64,000 nucleotides of DNA from Dromaius novaehollandiae (lineage: Eukaryota; Chordata; Aves; Casuariiformes; Dromaiidae). The translations under genes and the position numbers were made by a program. The stretch is from assembly GCF_036370855.1 (NCBI RefSeq), contig NW_026991456.1:2728001-2792000 (forward strand), given 5' to 3'. Below the pieces are notes generated by a model. That model did no database searches. It saw only the letters and a program-made list of their open reading frames with translations, and was not told the DNA's origin. Positions 44,610 to 57,003 of this stretch are shown here, one piece after another; position 1 is the stretch's first letter, and the number at the start of each line of letters is the position of its first letter.

Positions 44610-47600
44610 TCAGGGCCACATTTTGAGCCATGTCCCAGGACCCAGCCAGACCCACGGGTGGATTCTTATCCCATTGAATGACACCAGCGGAAATGTGAAG
44701 AGTGGACTCTCCTCATCAACATTGAAAAATGCCACCCGTCCCTCTTCGTAATCCAGGGACACCCGGATCCGCTTGGGACTCTGGATTTCAGTAAGGAAAG
44801 TGCGTTCAGGAGAGGTGAGGGCTTGGAAGCGACCTGCCCACTGCCCCACTGCCCAGATGCCCTCTTCTGGTTTAAATTCGATCTCGCCCTTCCTTCTCAC
44901 ATCTTCTCTAGAAACGCCTACAGTCCATCCTCCTCCATCCACCACCTCCACCTCCCAGTAGTATCTCCCCGAGGTGAAGCCTTCACAGCCCAGCACGCAG
45001 CGCCATGGCATAAACCTCTGAGGGATGTCAGGGAGGTCCTGCGGCACGTCTTCTCGTTTCACACTTTTGCGGTCATCGGACAGGACAAGGTCACAGTGGG
45101 CCGTGTCTGGATCCAGAATCACCTTCACTGTGGGAGAGAAGGAGTCAATGAGTCAGGGGCAGAGCTCAGCCCTGGGAGGGGGCTTCACGGGGGTTGTAAA
45201 AGGAAGAAAAAGAAGGTAGCAAGTAATAGCTGGCTGGCAATGAGAAGCTGTGCAAGGCCACAGTACTCGTACAGGGATCTAAAGACAAACCAGAGAGATG
45301 ACGCTGAGCAGAGAGAGCAGAAGATCATCAGCAGACCTCCAGCCTGAGGAAGTCCCCATGTCTCTAAAGCGTAGCCAGCATTCCTCATTGAGGACTAGGA
45401 CTCTATAGACTTCCCTGAAACTGCAGCATGCACCCCTCCAACAAGGGTTACACTTTCTCCTGCAAACATAGGATTGGAGGAAGCCTCTCTGGTCCCACCA
45501 GGGTCGCTGTGGGAGGGGAAGCAGCACAAAGGGATTAAAGCAAGCAAGATGGTTCAGCATCCCAAACCCAAGAGTTTAACATGGAGAAAAGAGAAAAAAA
45601 ACAATACTGATGGGCCTACAGAGACAAAAGGGGACAACGTGGCCGTGCACAGCCCCAGCAGCCCTGTGCTGCTCTGGCTGCGATTTCAGGGAACGGTGAA
45701 CAGCTCGTTGGACCCTTGGGGGCTGGAGATGCCTTTTCTGGGCTGTGCCTGCTTCAGAAACTACCTTCAGCAGCTGAGAGAAAAACACTTGTCTCTTGTG
45801 CAAGAGACGTGCTCTGCTTTCTTCTCTCCGGTGTATTTGGGGAATAGATTCAAAAAGTCCAGAAAGACCAAACTTTAATTACCTTCTTCTATATGCACTG
45901 CATATCTTCTCCATACTTTAAAAAAAGAAAAGAAAAGAAAAATTTCAGATGAGAAGTTATCTGAACGTGCTTGTGGTACAGGGTTAGCTCCGGGTAACGA
46001 TAACGCCAGCAGGTAGCTTCAAAGCTTGAACGTCTGACACTGTGGGAAAGCTCCATCTATTTTGTATAAATTTAATCGCACTGTCCAGATTCACGCACAT
46101 ATTTAGGATCTGCACACACTGCCTTTGAGAGGAAGAAGTAAATTTTTCCTAGCATGGCAGGATTATGGGGAATAGCTTAAAAACAGAAAGGAAAATACAG
46201 TTTCTGAAATGAATTCAACGTTTTGCCTCTCACTTCTGGAACTGAGCGATCCACCTCGTCTTTTCCCAGAAAAAAAATATATCTTTCATTAAGCCTCTTA
46301 CATTTGCCAGGCATGAAAGCATCTATATATTTTAAATCCTTATATTGCATCAGGTTTTCTGTACTAAAAACTGAGATACTATTTAATAAAACCCTTTTTT
46401 TTTCTTTTTTTTCTTTTTTTCAGCGATACTATGGCTTTATCAGATGACACCCCCACCCCAGGCCGAGTTATAACAAATATCAATTTAGCCTCTACGTGAG
46501 AAAACAGAAGCAAAACCAGTGCCTAAATGCAATACCCAGACTGGAATATCGCCCCGCTGGGACGTTTCCTACGTAGGAAGAACGACACTCACCCAATTCT
46601 GCAGCTTGTTTCTCTGAAAAGCAAAAAGAAGAAAGATCAGTGCGGATGGGATGCAGATTTGGATGCGCTCTCTGCCACGTGCCCCCGCCAGGCAAGGCAA
46701 AGCCCTTGGGGGCTATATAGGCCCTATATAGACTCAGCAAAAAATCCGTTGCGAGAAGGAGACTCACCGATTTCTGCGTCGCGGGCCCCTAAAAAACAAC
46801 CGGAAACACGTACAAGTCAATATTTTGCTATTTGACACATATATTTCCCCGGGATTCCGGTTAAAGGCCCGTAAGGGTGCGGGTTGCTTTGGAGGAGGGG
46901 GCAAATTCAGTGACTTATTGCAAGGCTGCTCCGAATTCCCATGCACAGACACTGGCTACGTTAAACCGCATTCATTTTCCCCACTGGAAGCAATTCAGAA
47001 AGAGCTCCGCTTTTAATAGCTAAATGGTTATTTCTTGGGAACACCAAGATGGAAACATAAAAAAAAAAGTCCGTAACTCAGTGTGCGGGGTTCTTTTTCG
47101 GTAACTCAACCAGTAACTCAAGTGTTTGGGGATTTTTTCCCATTCATTTAGTGAGAATGCAATCCAGCTTTCCATAGAGTTTTCTTCTTATATTTTGTAT
47201 TATATTTATATTAGATTCTTGCCATATTTTCTCGTTTTGGATTGCATTCAAAACTCTTGGCAGCATCGTTTTCCATGAGCTGCTCTGCATTTCCAGGACT
47301 GTTTCAGTACTTCAATGAGAGTGCTAAAAAAAGCATTGCCAGCCACTCAGGAAAAAAAAACTAATGATTTTTGGGCTGAATTTGCACATTATTAGGATTT
47401 TGGCCTGGGAAGGGAGTAAAGCATTTGCAGGAGAGGAGCATTCAGCCTGAAAGGAAGGATAAATAAAAATATCTGCATGTTTTCCCGACGAATTAAGCCC
47501 CAGGGGAGAGCGAGACTTACGCAGCGCCGCCACCTGCATTGCTGAAAAGCAAAACCGAAAAAGCATGTTAACACCAAAACCAGTCATTTTTTCATGGGTA

Positions 47601-50600
47601 CCTGGGGGAAGCACCACGGAGGGGCCTTTGCAAAGCAAACTCACCCTGCGACAAATCCCCCACACGCGGTTTTCCTGTCAGCAATGATTCTTCCCCAAAT
47701 CACAGCATAATTTCATATTTTCAAACAGCCACTGGCCTCCCATCTGTCCCCCTCCAAAAAAATTGTGCCCAGTGGATGCATTGTTTTTCTGGGAATGCTC
47801 CAATTTTTTGCAAGCTGGGAAATAAAACTCACCGATTTTTCCCTCGTGCTTTCCTACGGGAGAAAGAAAGAAAGAAACGTAAATTGTTTTTGCCTTTTTT
47901 TTTTAAAAGGCCCCTTCCAATGAATGCTAAATTACTAAGTTAAAAGAACTTGCAGCATGGAAAGGCCTCTGGAAGTGCTTCGGTGGCTACACAACCCATG
48001 GTCTTCGTGTCGTTTTGGTAAAAAATAAGGGATTTCCCTTTATTCCTCTGTTTTATTTAGGTGTTGTGGGGCAGCATGGGAAAAACAGTGTTTCCTACCG
48101 TTGCATTTTTACACTCCAACACGTGGGCACCGAGACAAGGCTCCAGCATCCTCCCAAACCCACCAATCCGTTAAAAATGGAGGCCATTCAATATTACAAA
48201 TCTTTCCAGCTATCCTTCCCCCTCGAGATGCCGCGCGGAGGCATTACCTTTAATTTTAAATAGATAAACAGTGATAATAAAGAGCACGACCATGGCGACG
48301 GCGACCAGGCTCAGGGCGATCTTCCATGGATGGGCGTTTTGGAAAAAGGGATCTGAAAACCAAAGGCAACCCAGCAAGCGGGAACAGGATTATTTGTGTT
48401 TCGGATGAGCCAGTGCAAATCCCGCCAGGGGGTGAAAATCTCATTGCACTGCACGACCCGAAGAGGCCAAGAAGCAGCCAAAAAAGAATAGCGATTTCAT
48501 GCGCAGATGAGGCCGATGGTTTGGCCTGCAAAAGTTGCAGGAGCTTTTGACAAGGGAAAATGGATTTTGAACGGAATTATTTCTAATGAAATCATGCTTT
48601 CTTCGCCTTTTCGGGCACGGGGAGGGGGTGACTTATTTTGCATTAGGCAATGCAGGAATAAAAAAAGTCTAAATTCTTGTTAAATTCTTTGGTTTAGCAG
48701 CAAAATTGCTGCGCGGAGCGACATCACCCGGAGAGCAGCACAGCCCCACCAGGGAAACCAACTTTCCCCAAAATTTTTCATCACAACATGATAAAAAAGG
48801 AGCCAGATGCAGCTGAAAAACCATGCAATATTGCAACGCGGCTCGAAATCCCATTATTTTAGTTCACTGTTGGGTCTCCGTTTCCGGTTTTCCCTCCCCT
48901 GCAAAAAATATCGACCCTCTGGTTTAAAAAAAAAAAAGAGAGCTTTCTTGTGTGACGAGGGAAAAATCAAATTAAAATATATTCAAGCAGGCGACAAAAT
49001 GAGTCATGAGCGCCCTTGCCCGCTGCTTACCTGCCATGGAAAAAGCCAAGCCCTTCTCATGGTGGTGCAGGGCATCCCGGATCAAACAGGACAGGTTTGC
49101 AGCCTGGCTGAGGACCACGGTGCTCTCGGCCTCAAAGAGGCCGCTCGCGTCCTGGATGACGTTTTCAGAGGCAGAGGGCAGCGGCTGGCCCCAGCGGTCC
49201 CTCCACAGCACCTGGGGCTGAGGGTACCAGCCGGCCCCCCGGCACGCCACCCGGACGCCCCCAGCCTCGTAGCCCTCCAGCGAGATGAGCGGCGCTGAGC
49301 CGGCGGCTGGGGGAAAGCAGAGCAAGCCTGGTTATTCCCTGCAGGAATCAAACCCTTCCTTTGGCTGAGAAGGGTGAATAAACCCCAATATTGGAGAAAT
49401 CTCTATTTTTCAGGGTCATGTGGGCATCCTAAGTGTCGGTTGCAATCAGAGGCGGAAGCATGGAGGCGTTTCTCACTGCCTTTTTTACATGATCCAAAAT
49501 AATCTGCTCTGGAGACCATCACCTCAGCAAGAAAACCTTCAAGCCTGGCCACTAAAACATGCCCACATGGACCGAGACCTTCTTCATTACGCCATGGGAA
49601 TTTGTTTCCGTGCACCCATCAACATTGTAAAAATAATGCTAAGAAGACTTTTGAAGCAGGTGGGACATGTCATGAGCTCCTTACCACTGTTCAATGGATC
49701 GTTTCCACTCTCCAAGAGATCTCGTTTATTTTTTTTTAAGGAGGAAAACTAAGGGATTTAACAAAAACATGGTCCCAAAGTGACTCCCTAAAATTGCCAC
49801 TGGGATGGGTGACAGGTAGGAGCAGCTTCATCTAAGGACAAGCAAATTGGGTATATTGAGACCTGTCCGGCAGCAGAAACGGGGACACCAGCTACAGACC
49901 TGTCACCTTCAGCTCCAGGACGGCTTCCTCGTAGCCTGCATTGGTGCGAACGAAGCAGGTGTAATTCCCTCCATCAGACAGGCGGACGCTGAAGATCTTC
50001 AGGTCCACCCTGCCGTTGTCAAGGCTGTCCTGCAGCAGCTCCGTCCGCCCTTGGTACTGCAGCATCTGCTTGCCATGCTGGTCCCTTCCCGCCTTGTAGC
50101 GGTGCACGAAGGGCGAGAAGTGTCCCCGAAACCAGGTCACCTCCATGTCCCGGGCGCTCTGCTCCGGCATGATGTGGCAGGGCAGCACCACGTCCTGTCC
50201 CACGGCAGCCACCACGGGGTGCCCCAGTGCCATCACCTTGAAGGGAGCTGGGCAGAACAACCCAAAACCAATGGGAGGATCCCACATGGATTGGCTTGTT
50301 GAAAAGCAATGGATCTACCCATGCCCACGTTTCACCCTGCCACTGCTCCGATGCTCCGAGTGTGCCAGATGCAATAAGGAGTTGAGGGACACATGTTACT
50401 TCTGCTTTCGGGGCTGTCCTGTGCTATAGTGGAAGGTCTTCTCATCTCCAACAGGACTGAACACCTTTTCTATGGGGGCCAAGTACTGCTCGGGCCTCGG
50501 AGGATGGAGAAGGGAGGAGAAAGAAGGAAGGAAGTGGTGGAAAGGGACTGAGGTGGTTTTGGGTGGTTGGCTGAAGAAAATGGACAACTTGGACACAAAT

Positions 50601-51256
50601 AAAACTCAAATACCCTCAGCTAACCACATCTATTACTAGAAAAAGTACACAGCTCTGGGAATCGTTGGAATTTTTTTTAAATGCTTATTAATAAGCTGGG
50701 CAGCTTAGCTAGCTAAAACAACCATTTTTCTGGCTCCCTTTCTTGCAAGGTGACTTCCAAGTCGGCTCAGCAAGACAATTGAGGGAGGCCGCCATGCTTG
50801 AAGGATGCGATCAGTGCGGCTTTTGAAGCAAGTGGGACATCTCAAGAGCCTGGCTGAGCCAATCTGAATGTTTTTCTGCCCAGAAAAGGGAGAGGGTGCT
50901 TCGGCACCTTCTGCCTCTTCTGGGAACAGAAGAGGGAAACGGCAGCGAGTGTTAAATCAACCCATCTGCGCCACCTTATCACCCCACAAGGCCACCAAGG
51001 CTGTGCAAATGCCACACTAGCATGGTGAGAAGAACAAAAATGAGGATCTGGAGGGATGCTACTATTTTTTATGCCACTGCTCTGCACTTAACGGTCCATT
51101 GGGAGCAGCTCTGAGGAAATGATTCCACCTGGAAGCAATTTGCTGGGGACCAGCGGGACCATGGGGATCCCTACCTGATTGCAGCTCACGGACATGGAGA
51201 GCAAAAATGCAGATAAAACCAGGCAGAAAGTGGCTGGCCAGGAACAAAAGGACCAT
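44610..51256 (-). CDS. Butyrophilin-like gene 1 (IgV-IgC-TM-heptads-B30.2)
   Basis: Eleven exons in phase 1: signal 51256-51175, IgV 50247-49900, IgC 49306-49031, membrane 48352-48248, four 21-bp heptads (47853-47833, 47541-47521, 46788-46768, 46613-46593), a 33-bp linker exon (45914-45882 region) and B30.2 45127-44610. They sum to 481 codons plus stop with no break. The IgV domain has VVLPCHI, TWF and DGGNYTC; the IgC domain has CRGAGWYPQPQVLW. The membrane helix is near ALSLVAVAMVVLFIITVYLF. Heptads encode 7-residue coiled-coil units as in avian B-G and butyrophilins. The linker VWRRYAVHIEE leads into the PRY/SPRY start (VKVILDPDTAH). These are surface immune-modulating receptors whose B30.2 can bind intracellular ligands. 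The upstream GTG at 51271 is not a likely start. Confidence 0.9.
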
Positions 51257-53473
51257 CCTCCTTGCGGGCACTCAACCTGGAGCCGGGAAAGGAGGGAGAA
51301 AAGGAGAAAGGTGGGAGAACAGAGTGTTTATGAAAAAAGGGACATTTGAAATACAGAACATCACGGGGCACAATTTATGCTAAAAAGGGATAAATGCTGA
51401 TTTTAGCTCTTTTTTTAATAATGCCCAGCGAACAGTCATTTGACAGCTAAAGTTGCAATCAGTTTTCCACCATCAGCCTGACTTTGCTTTGCACGTGTTA
51501 CTTTACATGCAAAGGAGCCCGAGGGGCATAAAAAGTTGTAGAAAATTCCTGTGGGGAAGCAAAAGATGAACTCCAACATCTCCTCGAGTTCAACTAAAAT
51601 GCAACAGAAAAAGCCACGGTCATTTTAATGGGGACATCTTATTTTTCTTGTTCAGCCCTCAGAGCGAGGAAGGTGCTGCGAGAAAAAACAGGCCGAGGGA
51701 GTTGGAGCAGCATGATTTAGCTGCTCCCACAGCTCAGACCGGAGGAAAACGCAGAACTGGAATAACCGAAATGCTAATGCAACCCACTGCCAACAGGGGA
51801 CATCATGTTGCTGCGAACCCCCCCGAAGCAGCTTTGTTAGCAAGTCGCATGGCCGCTTTCAGCAGAAATTACAGGAAGTGATTTGCATTTGCAGCTTGCA
51901 GAGGAAGAGACGCCGCTTACCCAGCCGACCGTCCTGAGACGCTTCCTAGGCAGCTGCTCGAGCTCCTCGCTGCATCAACCCTGGCAGCTGACAGGCTCAG
52001 CTGCTGCTCCCTGATTCCAGCCAAGCATTTCCCCGCGCGGAAAGCGAATAAAACCTTGTGCCGACTCCAGCACCGCTGGCACTTCCCTCCATCAGCACCT
52101 CAACACTGAAAGCGAAAGAAACTCGGCCTCACCACGGTTTTGTCACTGCTTCTGCCCCGGAAATGCTCTCTCCAAGGAAATCCTGCAGCCCCAGCGTCTG
52201 TGCAGCGCAGCCTCCTGCTTTGCCTCTCCCCGGGGTGGGTAACAGCTTTGCAAGCCCCGAGGCGAAGGAGCAGGGCAAGGACGGAGGTCCGACATGACGT
52301 CTCTGCATTTTGCTAGCTCGTCCCCACCGGGTACTCAGCCCTTTGCAAGCAGGATGGGATCCTGCACCCTTCTCTTAGAGAGCCAGGAGGTTTCTGCTTC
52401 AGCACGAGCTCTGCGGACTCTGCTAACTACGCGTCCAGGCGTGCACAGACTTCTCTTGCCTGCACAGGGTGCCTACAGCAGCTGGGGCTGTGCCCGTGCC
52501 ACCATGCAGACTCTGGTTATCCCTGAATATCTCCCACAGAGCCAGCCTGTCCCGGGTCCTGCCTTCCCGAGGCCCTTCCCCAGCACCACACGGGAGAGCA
52601 GCACATCCACGGGAGCTGACTGTGGATTTTGGAGCGATTTCACAGGGCAGAGTCATCTCCACCTCCTGGGCCGTTCCTGAGGAGCCAAGGTGAAGCCACC
52701 AGGCCAGTGAAGAGCAGAGAATGGGGAGGTTGGATGCAAAGCCCAGCATGAGCCATCCCTGTCTACAGGTTGAGCAATCTGGGCAACTTGCGCCCTGCAA
52801 GCACCTCCACCAGCATCCCCAAAACCCATCGACAGCATGAGAAATCCCAGCAGGCAGCAGCTGTAAGGGCCCAGACCGCTTCCCTTGCCCCACTGCTTCA
52901 AGGTGTATGCAGCTCTGGTGCCCTCTCTGTTAGCCTCGAGCATGGCCATGGCCAGGGGAGTTTCTCCCTGGGGCCAGTTGATCTGTGGCTGGTGTCCCCG
53001 AGTGACATCCTGCCTGACCCAGGGTGGCTTCCAAGATGACCGATCCTGGCCAGGCTCCATGCTTCCTGCTGCGAGGAGATACTGCCGCTCTCAGGAGCTC
53101 AGCAGGTTCTTATCACCAACCTGCAGCTGGCCAGGGGGAGGTAGGGAAACCCCACCACGTGGGAACCGCATCTCCACAAACAGCCCCACGGGGCCCTGCA
53201 GGAGGAGAGTCCCAAGACAGGCAAAATGGAGACGTGCAACGCAAGGATTAAATGAGATCCCACGACTGCGTCGAAGCGCAGAGAGCTGTTGCAGAAGGAC
53301 CCATCCAGCAACCTCCTTTCCTGGAGTCGTCCTTCAGGGGAGCGCTGGCTGTCCAAAAAGCGCCCGAATGCTGTGACTCTTCCATCATTCCCTTCTCACC
53401 ATTCGTCATTGAGTCTTGCCATCCACTTCCAGCCAGGAATCATGTTGATCAATGTCCTGTGGATTTTCTGCAG
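51257..53473. other. Intergenic between opposed butyrophilin units
   Basis: Contains the 5' flank and probable promoter of butyrophilin gene 1 on minus and the upstream side of the B30.2 unit on plus. No convincing coding exon was found. Confidence 0.4.
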
Positions 53474-54497
53474 ACATGCAGGTACCTGAGCTGGAGATAG
53501 AAGAGGGGGAGGCCCGAGCTGATGCAGTGGAGGAGATGAGTGAAAAAGGTGAGTTCCAAGGTGGGAAGAAGCGGGGTGTTGTCTTCTGCTTGGGAGAAAG
53601 CTGTGTTGTGTCTCTGATGTGGAAGAGCCATTGCGGGTCAATGCACTTGGGGCTTGTCCTGGCCTGGGCTTGCCATGAGGTTGAGATGTGGTGGCCGCAA
53701 CATCCCGGCTGGATACCCCCCCCATGGCCCACTGGGAGAAACAGGAAATCCGGGGGTATGGACTGCCATCTCTCTGAGCTGGCTTGTGCCCAGACATGCC
53801 TGGGCGCATCGAGCTGTCACCAAGTCTGGGGCAATTCAGTGCCAGGGGTTTTCCCACCCCACACTGGAGATGGCTAGAGGCAAGGAGGTGCCTTCTCTTG
53901 CCAGGGGCAGACATAGGCCACCATGTGTCCCACCTTCTCTGGGACTGCCCCTTCTAAGGGTCTTCTCTGTCCCCAGTGGATGTCACCCTGGACCCGGGCA
54001 CTGCCAACCCCTTCCTGGTCCTGGCGGCAGATCGGCGAGGCGTGAGGCGGGGAGATGTGTGGGCTTCGCTGCCTGACACCCCAGAGAGGTTCACCACCGA
54101 GCCCTGCGTGCTGGGCTGCCCAGGCTTCACCATGGGGCAGCACCACTGGGAGGTGGCAGTGGCCGATGGCGGGGACTGGTGGGCCACCGGGGTGGCTGGA
54201 GGATCCATCCGGAGGAAGGGCGTCCTCCAGCTTTCCCCCGAAGAGGGGATTTGGGCCGTGGGGCAGTGGTTCGGGCAGTACCATGCTTTCACCCACCCCG
54301 ACTGGACCCCCCTGCACCTCCACCGGCCCCCCAGGAGCATCCGGGTGTGCCTGGACTGCACCGGCGGGCAGGTGGCCTTCGCCGACGGCGAGGACAGAGT
54401 GCCCATCTTCACTTTCTCCCTGCGCCCAGGCCCTGGCGAGGCTCTGCACCCGTGGCTCTACATTGGGAGCGACTCGTGGCTCGCGCTGTGTCCCTGA
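53474..54497 (+). CDS. B30.2 (PRY/SPRY) unit, two exons, 5' part not found
   Basis: Exon 53474-53548 (75 bp, phase 1 both sides) encodes an acidic helical segment (VPELEIEEGEARADAVEEM). It splices in phase to 53977-54497, a complete B30.2 domain starting VDVTLDPGTANPF and ending LALCP-stop, with the landmarks CVLGCPGFTMGQHHWEV, EEGIWAVGQW and VPIFTFSL. No signal, Ig, RING or B-box exon was recognised upstream. It could be the 3' end of a third butyrophilin or TRIM-like gene, or a remnant. The upstream exon differs from the 33-bp linker of both full butyrophilins. B30.2 domains bind proteins or small phosphorylated ligands. The splice sites are good and no stop interrupts it. Confidence 0.7.
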
Positions 54498-54544
54498 CGT
54501 GGTGGGACCCGAGTCCCCCTGTGGGGACCACGGGGCTCCTCCCT

Positions 54545-54860
54545 GCCAAAAACACAGTATATAGGGCTATAGCTCCTCTACAGCTACATAGGGACAGAGG
54601 GACAGAGGGAATACTCCCTTCAGCTCATGCTCTTTACAGCTATTCCCTAGAGCTATAGGGGTATATAGAGATATAGCTCCTCTATAGCTCTTCTCTATAG
54701 CTATACACCTATATATAGGGATATGGCTCCTCTACAGCTACTCCCTATAGCTATAGGGATAGAGGGAATACTGCCTATAGCTCACACTCGTTATAGGTAT
54801 TCCCTAGAGCTATAGGGATATAGGGAATATTCCCTAGAGCTATAGGGATATAGCCATGGG
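54545..54860. repeat. Palindrome-rich AT minisatellite
   Basis: Degenerate repeats of TATAGGGATATAGCTCCTCT and CCCTAGAGCTATAGGGAT. One unit contains a perfect 18-bp palindrome, TCCCTATAGCTATAGGGA (54742-54759). It lies just after the B30.2 stop codon. Confidence 0.85.
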
Positions 54861-55439
54861 AAATAGCAATAGGGGAGTGCCAGCTCCTCCGAAGGGAGCG
54901 GGAGCTCCTGATAACACTTCTTATCTTTTCCATATGTTCAGCGCAGCTCCCCGCCCCCTTCCCAGCTCTCGCTGCCGGGTGCGTTGCGCAGGGCTGTTTT
55001 TCTGCCCGCTTCTCCCTGTAGTTTTTCTTCCAACTCTCGGGCGCCGGTGCCATCTGTAACACAGGTTGCCTTGGCCTCCATTGCAGCAAATTCCTGCCTT
55101 GGGAAAAACCGAACCGCTACGTTTTCCTCCCAAAAACCCTCTGCCACAGCCGGCGGGGAGAGGGGGAATGGCCCAGCGGAAGGCCCCAGTGGGCCTTAAC
55201 GTATTTTAAAAAGTAGCAATTATCGCTTTGCAAATTAAATTATTTGGATGTGCCAACTCCGCTGGCAGCGTGCTGAAAGGCAAATCCGTATCCGGAGGGG
55301 TGGGTGGACCCCCCCCCGGCACTCGGCAGCCCCTGGGGGGGTCGGGGAGGGCGCTGGCACTGGGGGGGGCAGCGGGGGGGCAGCGCTCGGCGCTTTCTCT
55401 TTCGCTTTCCACCGTGGGAAAGGAGCGAGCGGCGCTGCC

Positions 55440-56750
55440 GGGAAAGGGCTGGTGCCCGACGGCTCCGGAACCCCCGACGGCTCCGGGACCCCCCGACGGC
55501 TCTGGGACCTCTGACGGCTCTGGGACCCCCGACGGTTCCAGGACCCCCCAGTGATTCTGGGACCCCCCGACGGCTCCGGGACCCCCCCCAGCGGCTCTGG
55601 GACCACCCCCAACAATTCTGGGACCCCCGACGGCTCCGGGACCCCCTGACGGCTCCAGGACCCCCTGACAGCTGCGGGACCCTCTGGGGCTGCAGGACCC
55701 CTGACGACTCCAGGACCCCCGACGGTTCCAGGACACCCTGACGGCTCTGGGACCTCCCTGACGGTTGTGGGACCTCTCAGAGGTTTGGGACCCCCCCCCG
55801 GCGGCTGTGGGACCCCCCCCTCAACGGTTGTGGTACCCCTGTGAGGTTCGGGAACCCCCTTCCCCCATGACTGAGGGAACCCCCCCCCCAATAACTCTGG
55901 GACCCCCCCCTCCGGGGGGCTGCAGACCCCCTGAGAAGTTAGGGATCCCCCGACGGCTGCAGGCCCCCCCCCATGGCTGTGGGACTCCCCCAGCCCTGGT
56001 GGACCTCCGACGGGTCTGGGACCCCCAAAGGCTGTGAGACCCCCCCAACGGGTCTGGGACCCCCCCGAGTGTTTCAGGGTCCCCTGACAGCTGCAGCCCC
56101 CCCCCCCCCACATGGCTGCAGCACCGTGCAGACACCAGACATCCTGGACTCGTTCCAGGTCCCACACCACCCCAGGGGGCCCGGACCCACCAGGAGTCCC
56201 ACAGGCACCCGGAGGTCCTGAACCCATCAGGGATCCTGCTGCCACCCAGTCACCTCGGGGGACCTAGACATATTGGGGACCCTGCAGCCACCCTGTGGGT
56301 CCTGGACCCACCTGGGGGTCCCGGGCCTGCCGGGCATCCTGCAATGGCACAGGGCACCGGACCCATCGGGGGTCCTGTTGCTGTGTGTGGGTCCTGCACC
56401 CACCAGGGAGTCCCACCACTGTCAGCGGTCCAGGACCTCTCCGGACTCCAGGACCTCTTAGAGGTCCCACAGCCACCGGGGGGGGAGGGGGGTGTCCTGC
56501 ACTCACTGGGAGTCCCACAGTCATCAGGGGTCCCAGACCCATCGGGGGTCCCCCAGGATCAGGGAGTTCCCAACATGGGGTGGGGGTCCAGGACCCCTGG
56601 GGTGGCTGCAGAACTCCCAGCAAGTGCAGGACCGCAACAAGTCCAGGACCACCAAGGCCACTGAAGGACGCCAAATGGGCCCAGAACCCCAATGGGTCTG
56701 GGACCCCTGGGGTGAGTGCAGGACCCCCAACGGGTGGCTGCAGAGCGCGG
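55440..56750. repeat. GC-rich minisatellite (GGGACCCCCGACGGCTCC type)
   Basis: About 1.3 kb of diverged tandem units, 15-30 bp long, built on GGGACCCCC and GACGGCTC, changing toward CCACC/GGGGGTCC variants on the right. C-runs dominate the plus strand. Long open frames here are artefacts of the repeat. Confidence 0.85.
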
Positions 56751-57003
56751 TAGGGCCGGAGGGAGGGAAGAGGGAGCCCAGGCTTGAAACTCCTACCCAG
56801 GTTCCTTGTCGCTGTTTGGGCTGGCAACCCAAATATCTCCAGATCCGTGTATTTTCTGAGACAGGATTTTTTCATGCTTTATTTCTCTCCTTTCAGACTG
56901 CAGCCCACTCAAAGTAAAGCCGTCACCGTATTTCAATACAGCGACTGTAGGGATCAGCTAAACATTTTTTTTCCCCCTGACCTCTTCCTCTTTGGTAGGT
57001 CAG

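Noticed and set aside
51175-51271. Butyrophilin gene 1 start at 51271
   Set aside because: That codon is GTG; the first ATG in frame is at 51256 and gives a normal signal peptide.
55235-56245. 336-codon minus-strand Gly/Pro-rich frame
   Set aside because: Translation of the GC minisatellite; low complexity, no domain.
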